A stretch of DNA of 64,000 bases, taken from positions 43,860,868 to 43,924,867 of the forward strand of contig NC_084591.1 of the NCBI RefSeq assembly GCF_033807715.1. The letters run 5' to 3'. Positions 32,696 to 44,630 of the stretch are shown piece after piece. The notes under the pieces were generated by a model. That model saw nothing but the letters and a program-made list of their open reading frames with translations. It made no database searches and was not told the DNA's origin. The position numbers and the translations under genes were made by a program. Each line of letters opens with the position of its first letter. The first letter of the stretch is position 1. Source of the stretch: Cololabis saira. Taxonomy: Eukaryota; Chordata; Actinopteri; Beloniformes; Belonidae.

Positions 32696-33129
32696 ACTTT
32701 GGGTAGTGACCGAAAGGACAAGATTGCGGATACAAGCGGCCGAGATGAGTTTCCTCCGCAGGGTGGCTGGACGCTCCCTTAGAGATAGGGTGAGGAGTTC
32801 GGTCACCCGGGAGGAGCTCGGAGTCGAGCCGCTGCTCCTTCACATTGAGAGGAGTCAGCTGAGGTGGCTTGGGCATCTGTACCGGATCCTCCTGGACGCC
32901 TCCCTAGGGAGGTGTTCCAGGCATGTCCCACCGGGAGGAGACCCCGGGGCAGACCCAGGACACGCTGGAGAGACTATGTCTCTCGGCTGGCCTGGGAACG
33001 CCTCAGACTCCCCCCGGAGGAGCTGGAGGAAGTGTCTGGGGTGAAGGAAGTCTGGGCATCTCTGCTAAGACTGTTGCCCCCGCGACCCGGGAATGGATAA
33101 AGCGGCGGACGATGGATGGATTTCCAGTC

Positions 33130-33834
33130 ACATTGCTGGATCCTGTAAGAGGAATAAAGTTTAAACAAATCCCCTAATTGTAATTTTCAAACATGATTTT
33201 TTTTTATCTTATTTTTGTAATCTTATTTCCACAAATCCAGAGTATGTTGTTTTTTTTAAGATGCAACACTTAAGCGTTTTGATGGTTATTTAAACCTTTT
33301 TATCCTGGACTGAGCACAATACCTTGATGATTATCATTGATTAATAGGTAGATTTATTCACCCAGCTAAGAACTTCAATACTATTTTACAAATACTAATC
33401 CAGGTTCTGGAGTTTTTTCTGTAAAGTTTCGCCTAAACCGTGCATTTACATGTCAGTGATGACTTAAATTGACTTGATGGATTGCAAGCAGCCTTTGTCA
33501 GAGCACCTCAGTGAATAGCTGCAACACATAAAACACTAAAGCTGGTGGCCATTAAAACGAGAAATACATTTAGACAATTGGATAGTAGTACTGGTTATTG
33601 ATATACTGACCAAGTATATTGATATACGTTTTGATGCTGATCTAGCAAATGAGCAAACTTAATGTAGTAGTTAAGCCTGCACCCACCAATGCCCTCAGTA
33701 CCCTGTTAGGAGGAGCTGAACCCTGGACAAGAACAATTACATCAGTCATCTGCTGGTTGTCATCTCACTTTAATACACTGAGTTTAACCTTTTATGTTCA
33801 ACCAGTGTTCACATGACTGCTGTTTACTCTGCAG
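33130..33834. other. Intergenic sequence, no gene recognised
   Basis: AT-rich, low in repeats compared with the rest of the window. Confidence 0.5.
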
Positions 33835-33891
33835 GACGGGAGTCACCCTGACATTACATTCCCACAAGTTTGCTCAGAATCCAGACAGATG
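33835..33891 (+). other. Possible 57-bp exon
   Basis: A pyrimidine-rich acceptor (TGTTTACTCTGCAG) precedes an open 19-codon stretch (DGSHPDITFPQVCSESRQM), followed by GTAAGAAG. Both splice sites are good, but no partner exon is identified. It could belong to a gene extending toward the TRIM locus or be chance. Confidence 0.3.
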
Positions 33892-34559
33892 GTAAGAAGA
33901 CACTCAATGTTGTTTGGAAATTATCTTTTGGTTTCCACATTTAAATTTTGATCATCAAAATAAAAGGATTTTTTTGGTTGTGTGAGTTATTAAAAAATGA
34001 CAGAAGTCCATGATTTTCCGGTTTCACTTATGTTCTTTAAGTGATTGTTTTTTTTCATCGACTTTTCAAATTCCCTTTCTTTTTACTTTGTCCTTTAAAA
34101 AGAAACGCTTGCACCTGTAGAATTTGTGGTAATTCTTACCCTTATATGGGTAACAATCCTCCTCCTGCCCCCCCACATGACTCACGCACACATTCACTTA
34201 CCGGTAGGTCCGAGGGGTTGGGGGGTCCGGGACGTGGCATACCCTGGGAACAGATAAACACTCAACATAGGGTCTTTGGAGGGGGGGGCACTGTCAAATG
34301 TGATGCCCTGACCTCCCTCTTCCTGTTTGAACCGCATTAGTCACCCACACACACTCATCACCAGGAGGCAGGAGTGAGGTCTTCCTCCACCCATGTTTCC
34401 TGCATTCAGCCTTGGGCTGGGGACCATGGGGGGGAGCTGATGGCCGGACCCGGGCATGGGCTCGCCGTGCTGCCTGGGGGGGGACTGCTGGGCCTCCATG
34501 GGGAGATGGCAGTGAGAGAATGATTGTCCACGTCTTTGTTAGTGAGTGTATGTTGGTGT

Positions 34560-34864
34560 GTGGGGGTGGGTGTCCTGCGGTGGACTGGCGGCCTGTCCGG
34601 GGTGTAAACCCTGCCTCTCACCTCTAATTAGCTGGGATAGGCTCCAGCAGACCCCCGTGACCCTGCAAAGGATAAAACGGGTATAGATAATGGATGGATG
34701 GATGAATGGATGGATGGATGGATGGATGGATGGATGGATGGATGGATGGATGGATGGATGGATGGATGGATGGATGGATGGATGGATGGATGGATGGATG
34801 GATGGATGGATGGATGGATGGATGGATGGATGGATGGATGGATGGATGGATGGATGGATGGATG
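34560..34864 (+). mobile_element. LINE 3' end with long (TGGA)n tail
   Basis: AGCTGGGATAGGCTCCAGCA...GGGTATAGATAATGG leads into about 43 TGGA repeats (34691-34864). This 3' end is also found in reverse at 13772, 16241 and 59054. The ORFs across the tail (WMDG or IHPS runs) are not genes. Confidence 0.8.
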
Positions 34865-34879
34865 TCCGTTGTCCAGCCT

Positions 34880-35217
34880 GGGTTTGGGGCTCCTTGCTGT
34901 TGGGTTTATCCCTGGAATCCCTGGAAGCCTCACTGGCACGGCGTAGAATATCATTCCTCATTTGAAAGAAGTGCACATGAGTCAGAAAGGGTCGGGGTGG
35001 TTTACCATCACTAGGCTTGGGTCGGAGAGTGCGATGAGCACGGACAAGCAGGGGCAAATAAGCCAGGCTGAGGGAGTCCATCAGCAGCTTGAAATAAACT
35101 CAGTTGGGCCACACCTTCAGCACCTCCACCTACCAGCCGTACGTTGTTGCTCCTGGCTCTGACCTCCAGGTCCTCACATTTAGCGGTCAGCAACATTTCA
35201 AAATCAACACGGATCAC
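34880..35217 (-). pseudogene. L1/Tx1-type LINE ORF1 fragment
   Basis: Minus-strand frames give MLLTAKCEDLEVRARSNNVR and, after a shift, [20 protein letters not shown]. These are the coiled-coil/RRM junction and C-terminal domain signatures of L1 ORF1-like RNA-binding proteins. It is frameshifted and fused to the TGGA tail. Confidence 0.6.
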
Positions 35218-35699
35218 AGACAGCAGTTCACTGAGGTCATCAAAAAAGTCTGCAAAGTATTTGGGGGCCTTTAAACCTTCAGAAACAGGACTCTGGATGA
35301 GGCCTGCAGCTGTACAGCCACGTATTCAAAAGACTGAAACCTTCAAGGTGTTAACTCTTTACATTGAAATGATTAATTGAATAAGTCTGCAACCCCTCAG
35401 GTCACTCAGCCCTGCCTGTGATACATCCTCCCTGTTTCAGGAGACAGGATTTACTCTTTGGTTTTGCACAGAGACAGTTCCAGGGAGGATTATCACTCCA
35501 TGATTTGTTATAATGCACAGACTTTGCTGTGTGTTAGCTTGCTCATAGTGTCCAGAAGCTATCGCAGGTAATCTCAGATGGAAAGAAGGAAAAAATCAGG
35601 GGAAAATCAGCATAAAATCAATAACATAAGCAAATCAAGCAGAGAGCAAGCAGAGGAAGTGTCTGAACTGTAAATCAGCAGGAATGAGGAGGAATATAG

Positions 35700-36022
35700 T
35701 TTTATTGTCCGTTGCGCCCAATCATGATCTGAACTTTGAACATGTTCCAGTTAATTTAAGATAAACAACATTGTAAAGATGAATGTTTGAACAACGAGCT
35801 GCAGACGAAGCTTCACTTCGTCTTATTCATCACATCAACTCTGCTGTTTGACAATAATCCTGTAAATCAGAGGACGAAACCAGAGCAGAGGGAGGAAGAA
35901 GGAAAGTTCTAGTGTGAAGGAGCAGAAATCCAGTCCAGAAGAGTCCTGTTCGTCTCTGAAAGAAGGTCCAAGCGAGTCCATCGGGTTTTCCTCCACAACA
36001 CAGCTGAGTCTCTGAAACACTG
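35700..36022 (+). other. Probable 5' UTR exon and promoter region of the TRIM gene
   Basis: A strong donor CTGGTGAGTCC (exon end at 36022) pairs with the acceptor TTTTGTTTCCAG ending at 36386. This gives a non-coding first exon whose 5' end cannot be set from sequence alone. Confidence 0.5.
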
Positions 36023-36395
36023 GTGAGTCCAGAAGAAAACATTTACTGTGTTTCTGTCAGCGGGACGACAAAACTTCAACTCAGTTTACTAAATGTTATT
36101 CCTGAAAACTCCATCTGACTCTGGTCAAAGAACAGGAACCTTTAGAGGAAAATGATTCACATGGAATAGTTCATTATTGTGGAGTCGTGACATTAATAAT
36201 CTAATAATCTAAACTTGTGTTGAGGAAACGTTCCTCCTTTTACTGTCAGACGGGTGTTTTCTCTGAGGATTCATGACATTCTTTGTTCTGTTTCCTTCTT
36301 CTTTTTCCTTCCTTCTCTCGTTGTTTTTCTCTTCTTCATTTCATCATTGCAGCTTTGACGTTTCACACTTTCACTTTTGTTTCCAGAGAACCAAC

Positions 36396-38039
36396 ATGTC
36401 TGCTGGCAGCAACCTGAGATCTGCAGATCAGTTCCTGTGCTCAATCTGTCTGGATGTGTTCACTGATCCAGTCACCACACCATGTGGACACAACTATTGT
36501 AAAACCTGCATCACTCATCACTGGGATGATAATGTTCTCTACAAGTGTCCCATATGTCAGGAGACCTTCTACACCAGACCTCAGCTGAAAGTCAACACCT
36601 TATTCAGAGAGATGGTTTCTGAGTTCAGACGTGAAGCTCAACAGAAATCCAGCAGCAGCAGCTCAGAGCAACAAGCTGCAGAACCAGGAGAAGTTCCCTG
36701 TGACGTCTGCACTGGAACCAGACTGAAGGCCCTGAAGTCCTGCTTGGTGTGTCTGGCCTCCTACTGTGAGACTCACCTGGAGCCCCATCTGACAAATTCA
36801 CGTCTGAAAAGACATCAGCTGGTGGAGCCTGTGGAGAACCTGGAGGACAGGATTTGTACGAAGCACGATAAACCTCTGGAGCTGTTCTGTAAGACCGACC
36901 AGACATGTGTCTGCTCTCTCTGCTCTGTTTTAGACCACAAGACTCATGAGTTTGTTCCTCTGAGAGAAGAATATGAAGGAAAGAAGGCAGAGCTGCAGAA
37001 GACAGAGGCTGAGATTCAGCAGATGATCCAGAAGAGACGACTGAAGATTCAGGAGATCAAAGAGTCTCTGAAGATCAGTAACGATGCTGCAGACAGAGAG
37101 AAAGCAGAAGGTGTTCAGGTCTTCACTGATCTGAAGGAGTCTGTTGAGAGACGTCTGAAGGAGTTCATGAAGGAGATGGAAGACAAACAGAAAACTGCAG
37201 AGAAACAGGCTGAAGACTTCATCAAAGATCTGGAACAGGAAATCTGTGAGCTGCAGAAGAGGAGCTCTGAGGTGGAGCAGCTCTCACGCTCTGAAGATCA
37301 CCTGCACCTCCTCCAAAGATTCTCATCCCTGAAAGATGCTCCACCCACCAAGAACTGGACAGAGGTCAGACTCCATCCACCTTCGTATGAGGGGACTGTG
37401 GTGAGAGCTGTGGACCAGCTGGAGAAGAACCTCATAGAAAAGATGAAGAAGCTGCTTGAAGCTGAGCTGAGGAGGATCCAGCAGTTTGAAGCTGATGTGA
37501 CTCTTGATCCTGATACAGCACATCGTAAACTCATCCTGTCTGATGATGGAAAACAAGTCTATCATGGTGATGTGTGGAAGAATCTTCCAGATAATCCAGA
37601 GAGATTCTCTCCATGTGTTGGTGTTTTAGGAAAACAGAGTTTCTCTTCAGGCAGATTTTACTTTGAGGTTCAGGTTAAAGGAAAGACTGACTGGGATGTA
37701 GGAGTGGCCAGAGAGTCGATCAACAGGAAGGGACAAATCAGAGTGAGTCCTCAGAATGGTTACTGGACTGTTTGGCTGGGAAAAGCAAATGAGTACGAAG
37801 CTGTTGCAGGTCCTTCAGTCCGTCTCCATCCCAGTTCTCCTCCTGAGAAGTTGGGGGTGTTTGTGGATTATGAGGAGGGTCTGGTCTCCTTTTATGATGT
37901 AGATGCTGCAGCACTTATCTACTCCTTTACAGGCTGCTCCTTCAGGGAGAAACTCCACCCGTTCTTTTGTCCTAGTCCCAATCATGGAGGTAAAAACTCT
38001 GCTCCTCTGATCATCTGTCCTGTCAATCAAACTGTCTGA
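36396..38039 (+). CDS. TRIM family E3 ubiquitin ligase (RING, two B-boxes, coiled coil, B30.2)
   Basis: A single coding exon of 547 codons. RING finger C15-X2-C18-X11-C30-X-H32-X2-C35-X2-C38-X12-C51-X2-C54 is complete. A B-box 1-like zinc site spans about 102-131 and B-box 2 about 154-184. A long charged coiled coil runs about 190-345 and the PRY-SPRY (B30.2) domain 367-543, with LDPDTA, WDVGV and LGVFVDYEEG motifs. This is the class IV layout of fish-expanded TRIM genes (TRIM16/25/39-like), cytosolic ligases many of which act in innate immunity; substrate and exact orthology are not determined. I chose Met 36396 over the upstream in-frame Met at 36273 because an intron acceptor (TTTCCAG) ends 9 bp before it and the extra 41 residues are intron-like. 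The gene appears intact and is not part of the duplicated segments. Confidence 0.93.
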   Translation: MSAGSNLRSADQFLCSICLDVFTDPVTTPCGHNYCKTCITHHWDDNVLYKCPICQETFYTRPQLKVNTLFREMVSEFRREAQQKSSSSSSEQQAAEPGEVPCDVCTGTRLKALKSCLVCLASYCETHLEPHLTNSRLKRHQLVEPVENLEDRICTKHDKPLELFCKTDQTCVCSLCSVLDHKTHEFVPLREEYEGKKAELQKTEAEIQQMIQKRRLKIQEIKESLKISNDAADREKAEGVQVFTDLKESVERRLKEFMKEMEDKQKTAEKQAEDFIKDLEQEICELQKRSSEVEQLSRSEDHLHLLQRFSSLKDAPPTKNWTEVRLHPPSYEGTVVRAVDQLEKNLIEKMKKLLEAELRRIQQFEADVTLDPDTAHRKLILSDDGKQVYHGDVWKNLPDNPERFSPCVGVLGKQSFSSGRFYFEVQVKGKTDWDVGVARESINRKGQIRVSPQNGYWTVWLGKANEYEAVAGPSVRLHPSSPPEKLGVFVDYEEGLVSFYDVDAAALIYSFTGCSFREKLHPFFCPSPNHGGKNSAPLIICPVNQTV

Positions 38040-38294
38040 TCTTTAATGTAATGAATCTTAGTCAACTCTGAATGTTCATTTAAAATGATTAAAGATTCAC
38101 TCTGATTGATGGAAACAAATGTTATAGTTCCCTCCAAAGTTCTTTCATCTCATTAAAGTGATCATTTTGTTTGATTGATCATATCATTGGCGTTTCAAGC
38201 TTCTTTTGGTGATACAGCACTGAACCCTAAAATGTAAGAGATTTTTTTATGTTGTATGTTTAATAAGCTAAGGAAATTTCAAAACCATATACAG

Positions 38295-39218
<924 letters not shown>

Positions 39219-39878
39219 ATATATAAATATAAAAACACACCAGCTCAGGAGAGCAGTATTATATATGTAGTGGATATGGGTAAATTAAACAGTATGTATG
39301 GATATGAATTAAAAGAAAAAAGTATATATGGTATTATAATAGTATATATAGTATAAGGTCATATATGAGGTGTACAACATTATTGACATCTCACCCAGAA
39401 TGAAGCAGATCCAAGTCGTACAGTGAGATGTTTTTTATTCTGTTTTCCATTCATGTGTCCTCTGCCATTCTTGTAGGTTTTTAAAAATGATTATTGAAAA
39501 TAACTGCAACAAAAAACAAACATAGTTATTAAAAATAAAAACATTAATGTACAGTATCCAGGGAGAAATTTCCAATTAAGATTATAACCAAAGCACAAAG
39601 GAGTTATAAATGAAGGTTTACTTTAGCCTCATGGATAGTGTTTGGCAGGGTATTATCTGTGGATCAGTGTGATGCAGGTGATACCCTCTGATTTTGAATT
39701 TAATTCTTAGATGAACTAGTTTCAACATCTGGGAGCTAATTTGGGGTTAATGGTATTTGGCTGTGAATTATTCCTTGCTATTACAATTATCTCTTTTATT
39801 ATTTATTTAATTATTATTGTATTGTACATTATACATTTATTATTTTATGTTTATTAATATCATTGTGAATGGTACCTG
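39219..39878. repeat. Orphan protamine-upstream flank
   Basis: AAAAACACACCAGCTCAGGA onward matches the flank upstream of copies 3-5, but there is no protamine gene on its left. The flank continues at 41148 after the Harbinger insertion. Confidence 0.8.
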
Positions 39879-41147
39879 GGGCCTGTACTACGAAGCAAGT
39901 TCAACATACCCAGGATATCTTTTCCTTATCCAGATTCACTAACCCGGACAATTGCAATCACGCTAAACGGTCACACGACGGTGGTTATCAACTCGGTATA
40001 TCAACCCAGGTTTCTCCAATCTGGATATGAGCGCGTGCACATAAAAGGGGCTGTGTTTTCAGCGCATGACCAATCGCAAGCATGGAGAAGTCCGCTGTCA
40101 GAGCCGCTTTCAGTAGCGAAGAGCAAACAATAATTTTACGGAAATATGATGAGTATAGGCATATAATACAGGCAAAAAGCAACACAGTTGCAGCTGCAAA
40201 ATGCAGGAAAGACAGCTGGCAAAAGATCGCTGACTGTATAAATGCGTAAATTCATAGGGATATAAACATATATTTGAATATTCTGGGAATCTTAATCTTA
40301 AACTGTAAACCATGATCAGCAATATTAAAATAATAAAAGGCTTGCAATATTTCAGTTGATTTGTAATGAATCCAGAATGTATGACATTTTTTTGTTTTTG
40401 TGTTTGCATTACAGAAAATCACAATATTCAAATTTTCTGAGACAGTCCTGTATATATTGGTTCTATAACTATTGTTGTTGACCGATAACTTGTGCTGATG
40501 CTGTACCAAAGAATTGGGGTTTTTTATTTATTTTATTTTATTTTTTATTTTTTCAGGAGGGGGGTATTTAGTATTTTAAAGTGACTTCTCAGAATGTTCG
40601 AGGGACGAAATTGAAAATCCCTTTTTTGCTATCCCCTTACAAATGCATCTTCTTTTTGATTTCTTCTTGATTTATTTATTTAATTGGTATTAGTTTTGGA
40701 TTGACTGTACATCGGATTTTGGGTGATGATTTGTTTTATTTATTCATTGATTGATTTATTTTTTATTTTCTCCTCCACCTCTTTTTTCTTTTTTTCTGGA
40801 TCGTTCATACAGGTACTCATCAGGGAAAGCAAAGGGGTTTTGGCGGTCCCTGAATACGCGTTCTCTTCGGAGGGATCCTCTCACGATCCGCGCACCGAGC
40901 TCCACTGGATTCTCTTCGAAAGGGCATGCCATTTTCCAAGAGAGCTGATTGGTCAGTGGGCGGTGCTTTTATACCCGGCGATCTGTATCTCGAACATAAC
41001 CTGCTCCAGAGCAGGTTAGCTGTTCAGCATAAGTTACCATGGCGATGTACCCCGGTGAGAAGTGAACCACCGTCGTAGTCCTGAAAACCCAGGGTTAAAC
41101 CTGAAGTTACCTCGCTAACCCCAAATCCCGCTTCGTAGTACAGGCCC
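39879..41147. mobile_element. PIF/Harbinger-like transposon, 1.27 kb
   Basis: Ends GGGCCTGTACTACGAAGC and GCTTCGTAGTACAGGCCC are inverted repeats flanked by CTG (39876-39878 and 41148-41150). The empty site GTACCTGGTCCTTTGG is in the sister amplicon at about 45690. A 3-bp target duplication and the internal Myb/SANT frame fit PIF/Harbinger. No transposase frame is seen, so it is probably non-autonomous or deleted. Confidence 0.85.
40082..40249 (+). CDS. Myb/SANT-like exon of the Harbinger element
   Basis: A 55-codon frame starts MEKSAVRAAFSSEEQTIILR and contains KYDEYRHIIQAKSN and RKDSWQKIADCINA, with the spaced aromatic/hydrophobic residues of the Myb/SANT-like DNA-binding proteins encoded by Harbinger elements. 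In the family this second protein helps bring the transposase to DNA. The frame stops at TAA within GCGTAAAT; that same sequence could be a splice donor, in which case this is only the first exon. No later exon is recognised. Confidence 0.6.
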   Translation: MEKSAVRAAFSSEEQTIILRKYDEYRHIIQAKSNTVAAAKCRKDSWQKIADCINA

Positions 41148-41450
41148 CTGGTCCTTTGGTATTTAGTTGTGATGTTACATTCATTCAATGGGATCCCTGT
41201 CCATTCACCTTTATTATCTCAGTGACAAACATGCAATGCCCTTAGTCTTCCACTAGAGGGAAACTCTTGATCAATTTTTGTTAAATGTGTTTCACTGGCC
41301 ACCAGAGGGGCCCAGATCAATTCAAATGTAATGCTTTATTTCTCCACCAGAGGTTAAAGTTAAAAGTTAAAAAGTTAAAATGATCTCGACGAGAGGGAGG
41401 CAAATCAAATTTCAATGCAGTAGTTTTATATCTGCACTAGATGATCTAAG

Positions 41451-41656
41451 GATCTAATCCTCATATTGTACATTTCTGTTTATTTCTGCTTATACATTTT
41501 ATTTTATTCTATCTCTTATTTTATCTCCATATATTTGTTTGTTTTTATATTTTTATTTTTATTTTTACTGTATTGCACCAATCACCACAACAAATTCCTT
41601 GTGTGTGCTAACAAACTTGGCAATAAACCTCCTTTCTGATTCTGATTCTGATTCTG
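41451..41656 (+). mobile_element. LINE-like 3' end with (TGATTC)n tail
   Basis: Absent from the sister positions at 43893 and 46005. It ends ...GCAATAAACCTCCTTTCTGA followed by three TGATTC repeats, a common fish retroposon 3' end. Confidence 0.75.
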
Positions 41657-42027
41657 GTTTATCAGCTCAAGGAGAAACTGTGGGGAAATACATCCCAGGA
41701 GTCAGAGGAGGAATACGGGAGGCAGATTAGGTGGTTTTCTCAGGATGTTGTATCCAGAGATTGGATGCAGGAGAGAAGTGGAAGAGAGCCGAGAGGCCGG
41801 ACCAACTGGAGCTCCCAGCAAGGCAAGGCCAGGCAGGTTTACTGGTCAAGCCCATTTCAGTCAGTAAACGTTTGATGGAAAACATTGACATACAAGGTTT
41901 GTAACCCACTGAGATCAGGGTTTGGGTTTGTTTTTTTTAACGTATTTTTTTTTCATTATTTATTTTTATGTATTTTTTTCCTTTTTTAAATCATTCATTC
42001 AGGATTCCCTCCATCATCTGTTGACCT

Positions 42028-42135
42028 TCAGCGTCTGCGTCGGACAACTCTCCTGCGTCTGCGGGCGACGCGGGTCCTACGGACTCTCCGGCGCCTGCGG
42101 ACGGGGCGAGAGCTCTGTCTGCGTCTGCGTGGCAT
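42028..42135 (-). CDS. Protamine, copy 4
   Basis: 35-codon protamine gene, start at 42135, protein identical to copies 2, 3, 5 and 6. Poly-Arg blocks surround residues QSSRPV (7-12) and RTRVA (20-24); no Lys or Cys, so no disulfide cross-linking as in mammalian protamines. TATA box at 42174-42181 and nine CRE-like sites lie upstream. The 3' flank (about 41670-42027 on the gene strand) is shared with copies 1, 5 and 6. It is in tandem with copy 5, 2237 bp apart, same strand. Confidence 0.92.
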   Translation of the reverse strand: MPRRRRQSSRPVRRRRRVRRTRVARRRRRVVRRRR

Positions 42136-42173
42136 TGTCAAAAGATGTGATGAGAACTAGTAAGAAGGAGTCG

Positions 42174-42181
42174 TATTTATA
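42174..42181 (-). promoter_or_regulatory. TATA box of protamine copy 4
   Basis: TATAAATA on the minus strand; the next base pair differs from other copies (TCG instead of TTC beside it). Confidence 0.7.
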
Positions 42182-42224
42182 AACTCTGTTACAAGCTTGT
42201 TGATGGAATGGAATGTTAATGGAA

Positions 42225-42445
42225 TTGATGACATCATATATTCTTCAATGGAATTAATGACATCATAACTTGATGACATCATATCTTCTTCAATGGAATT
42301 AATGACATCATAACTTGATGACATCATATCTTCTTCAATGGAATTAATGACATCATAACTTGATGACATCATATATTCTTCAATGGAACTAATGACATCA
42401 TAACTTGATGACATCATATCTTCTTCAATGGAATTAATGACCATA
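42225..42445 (-). promoter_or_regulatory. CRE-like 45-bp repeat array, copy 4 (9 sites)
   Basis: TGACATCA from 42229 to 42409; one unit has AACTAATGAC instead of AATTAATGAC. Confidence 0.65.
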
Positions 42446-44264
42446 TTATTTGGGGTTGTTTGGTTTAGTTTTTACTTCATAACAGTGATGATGTCATTAA
42501 AAAAAAGAAAGCAGACTTTTAATTACTTTAAATTACAAAATAGTGAACAAGAGAATGAAGACTGTAATAAAACACATCTTACAGGGTTTTTAGCTGTGAT
42601 TTCACCTGATAAGTCTGGAAACCGCCGCAGACAACAGTGATGTCACAGTCATGTATTGATCATTGATGTGTACAGTCATCTGACAATGATGGCAGGATGA
42701 AAACGTCCAATCATGTGCTAACAGTGGAATGATGATCTTCAGCAGTTTCTATTCTGGCTCAGAGACCAGGGCTTTATGCTCTTATACACTTTCTAAACCC
42801 ACGCTGAAATGTGTGGAAATGCCTGTAAAACCCTTCGTGAAGCTTCCTTAAAACAAGTCCAGAAAAAGCCATTAAAGGTAAAACAGAGACTTGCTTGGGT
42901 AAATGAAATCAGACTTAACTCTAGCAGTTAAATATAAAAACACACCAGCTCAGGAGAGCAGTATTATATATGTAGTGGATATGGGTAAATTAAACAGTAT
43001 GTATGGATATGAATTAAAAGAAAAAAGTATATATGGTATTATAATAGTATATATAGTATAAGGTCATATATGAGGTGTACAACATTATTGACATCTCACC
43101 CAGAATGAAGCAGATCCAAGTCGTACAGTGAGATGTTTTTTATTCTGTTTTCCATTCATGTGTCCTCTGCCATTGTTGTAGGTTTTTAAAAATGATTATT
43201 GAAAATAACTGCAACAAAAAACAAACATAGTTATTAAAAATAAAAACATTAATGTACAGTATCCAGGGAGAAATTTCCAATTAAGATTATAACCAAAGCA
43301 CAAAGGAGTTATAAATGAAGGTTTACTTTAGCCTCATCAATAGTGTTTGGCAGGGTATTATCTGTGGATCAGTGTGATGCAGGTGATACCCTCTGATTTT
43401 GAATTTAATTCTTAGATAAACTAGTTTCAACATCTGGGAGATAATTTGGGGTTAATGGTATTTGGCTGTGAATTATTCCTTGCTATTACAATTATCTCTT
43501 TTATTATTTATTTAATTATTATTGTATTGTATATTATACATTTATTATTTTATGTTTATTAATATCATTCTGAATGGTAGCTGGTCCTTTGGTATTTAGT
43601 TGTGATGTTACATTCATTTAATGGGATCCCTGGCCATTCACCTTTATTATCTCAGTGACAAACATGCAATGCCCTTAGTCTTCCACTAGAGGGAAGCTCT
43701 TGATCCATTTTTGTTACATTTGTTTCACTGGCCACCAGAGGGGCCCAGATCAATTCAAATGTAATGCTTTATTTCTCCACCAGAGGTTAAAGTTAAAAGT
43801 TAAAAAGTTAAAATAGAATGGAAAATCTCGACGAGAGGGAGGCAAAGCAAATTTTAATGCAGTAGTTTTATATCTGCACTAGAAAATCTAAGGTTTATCA
43901 GCTCAAGGTGAAACTGTGGGGAAATACATCCCAGGAGTCAGAGGAGGAATACGGGAGGCAGATTAGGTGGTTTTCTCAGGATGTTGTATCCAGAGATTGG
44001 ATGCAGGAGAGAAGTGGAAGAGAGCCGAGAGGCCGGACCAACTGGAGCTCCCAGCAAGGCAAGGCCAGGCAGGTTTACTGGTCAAGCCCATTTCAGTCAG
44101 TAAACGTTTGATGTAAAACATTGACATATAAGGTTTGTAACCGACTGAGATCAGGGTTTGGGGTTTTTTTTTTTTACGTTATTTCTTTTTCATTATTCAT
44201 TTGTATGTATTTTTTTCCTTTTTTAAATCATTCATTCAGGATTCCCTCCATCATCTGTTGACCT

Positions 44265-44372
44265 TCAGCGTCTGCGTCGGACAACTCTCCTGCGTCTGCG
44301 GGCGACGCGGGTCCTACGGACTCTCCGGCGCCTGCGGACGGGGCGAGAGCTCTGTCTGCGTCTGCGTGGCAT
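44265..44372 (-). CDS. Protamine, copy 5
   Basis: 35-codon protamine, start at 44372, same protein as copies 2-4 and 6. The upstream side has a TATA box (44408-44415), the 3-bp leader deletion also found in copy 3, and six intact CRE-like sites plus one truncated site (TGACATATTT). The upstream region also lacks the distal GTGATGTCACAG site kept in other copies. The gene is intact but may have a weaker promoter if those sites matter; that is inference. Confidence 0.92.
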   Translation of the reverse strand: MPRRRRQSSRPVRRRRRVRRTRVARRRRRVVRRRR

Positions 44373-44407
44373 TGTCAAAAGATGTGATGAGAACTAGTAA
44401 GGAGTTC

Positions 44408-44415
44408 TATTTATA
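44408..44415 (-). promoter_or_regulatory. TATA box of protamine copy 5
   Basis: TATAAATA on the minus strand. Confidence 0.7.
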
Positions 44416-44457
44416 AACTCTGTTACAAGCTTGTTGATGGAATGGAATGTTAATGGA

Positions 44458-44630
44458 ATTGATGACATCATATATTCTTCAATGGAATTGATGACATCAT
44501 AACTTGATGACATCATATATTCTTTAATGGAATTAATGACATCATAACTTGATGACATCATATCTTCTTCAATGGAATTAATGACATCATAACTTGATGA
44601 CATATTTTCTTCAATGGAATTAATGACCAT
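44458..44630 (-). promoter_or_regulatory. CRE-like repeat array, copy 5 (6 intact sites, 1 broken)
   Basis: Intact TGACATCA from 44463 to 44582; the distal one at about 44597 is changed to TGACATAT. Confidence 0.6.

Larger units (their letters stand above)
30689..33116 (+). mobile_element. LINE (non-LTR retrotransposon) with 13-bp target duplication
   Basis: TGGATTTCCAGTC flanks the element at 30676-30688 and 33117-33129. The 5' end CCCTCCTTGAACCGCTACC looks complete and the 3' end is a short GATGGATGGA tail. The coding part includes an AP-endonuclease-like segment, the RT core and the C-terminal region, but it is internally deleted and frameshifted; total length of 2.4 kb is below that of an autonomous element. 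Confidence 0.88.
41657..43892 (-). repeat. Protamine amplicon, tandem unit 1
   Basis: Contains the 3' flank, protamine copy 4, CRE-like array and upstream flank. It is followed directly by a second unit of the same structure; the unit period is about 2.2 kb. Confidence 0.85.

Noticed and set aside
34539..35081. IHPS or WMDG repeat ORFs
   Set aside because: Translation of the (TGGA)n tail of a LINE.
36273..36395. Upstream in-frame start of the TRIM gene (41 extra residues)
   Set aside because: The stretch is Phe/Ser-rich pyrimidine-tract sequence ending in a splice acceptor, so it is intron; the RING normally starts within 15 residues of the Met.
41922..42182. Cys/Gly/Ser-rich 60-100 codon ORFs opposite each protamine gene
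   Set aside because: Antisense shadows of the Arg codons; the sense frame has all family features.
43908..44111. 67-codon ORF in the shared protamine 3' flank, identical at 46021-46224
   Set aside because: Starts with GTG, is interrupted in the sister copy at 41.7 kb, and is conserved only because the amplicons are recent.
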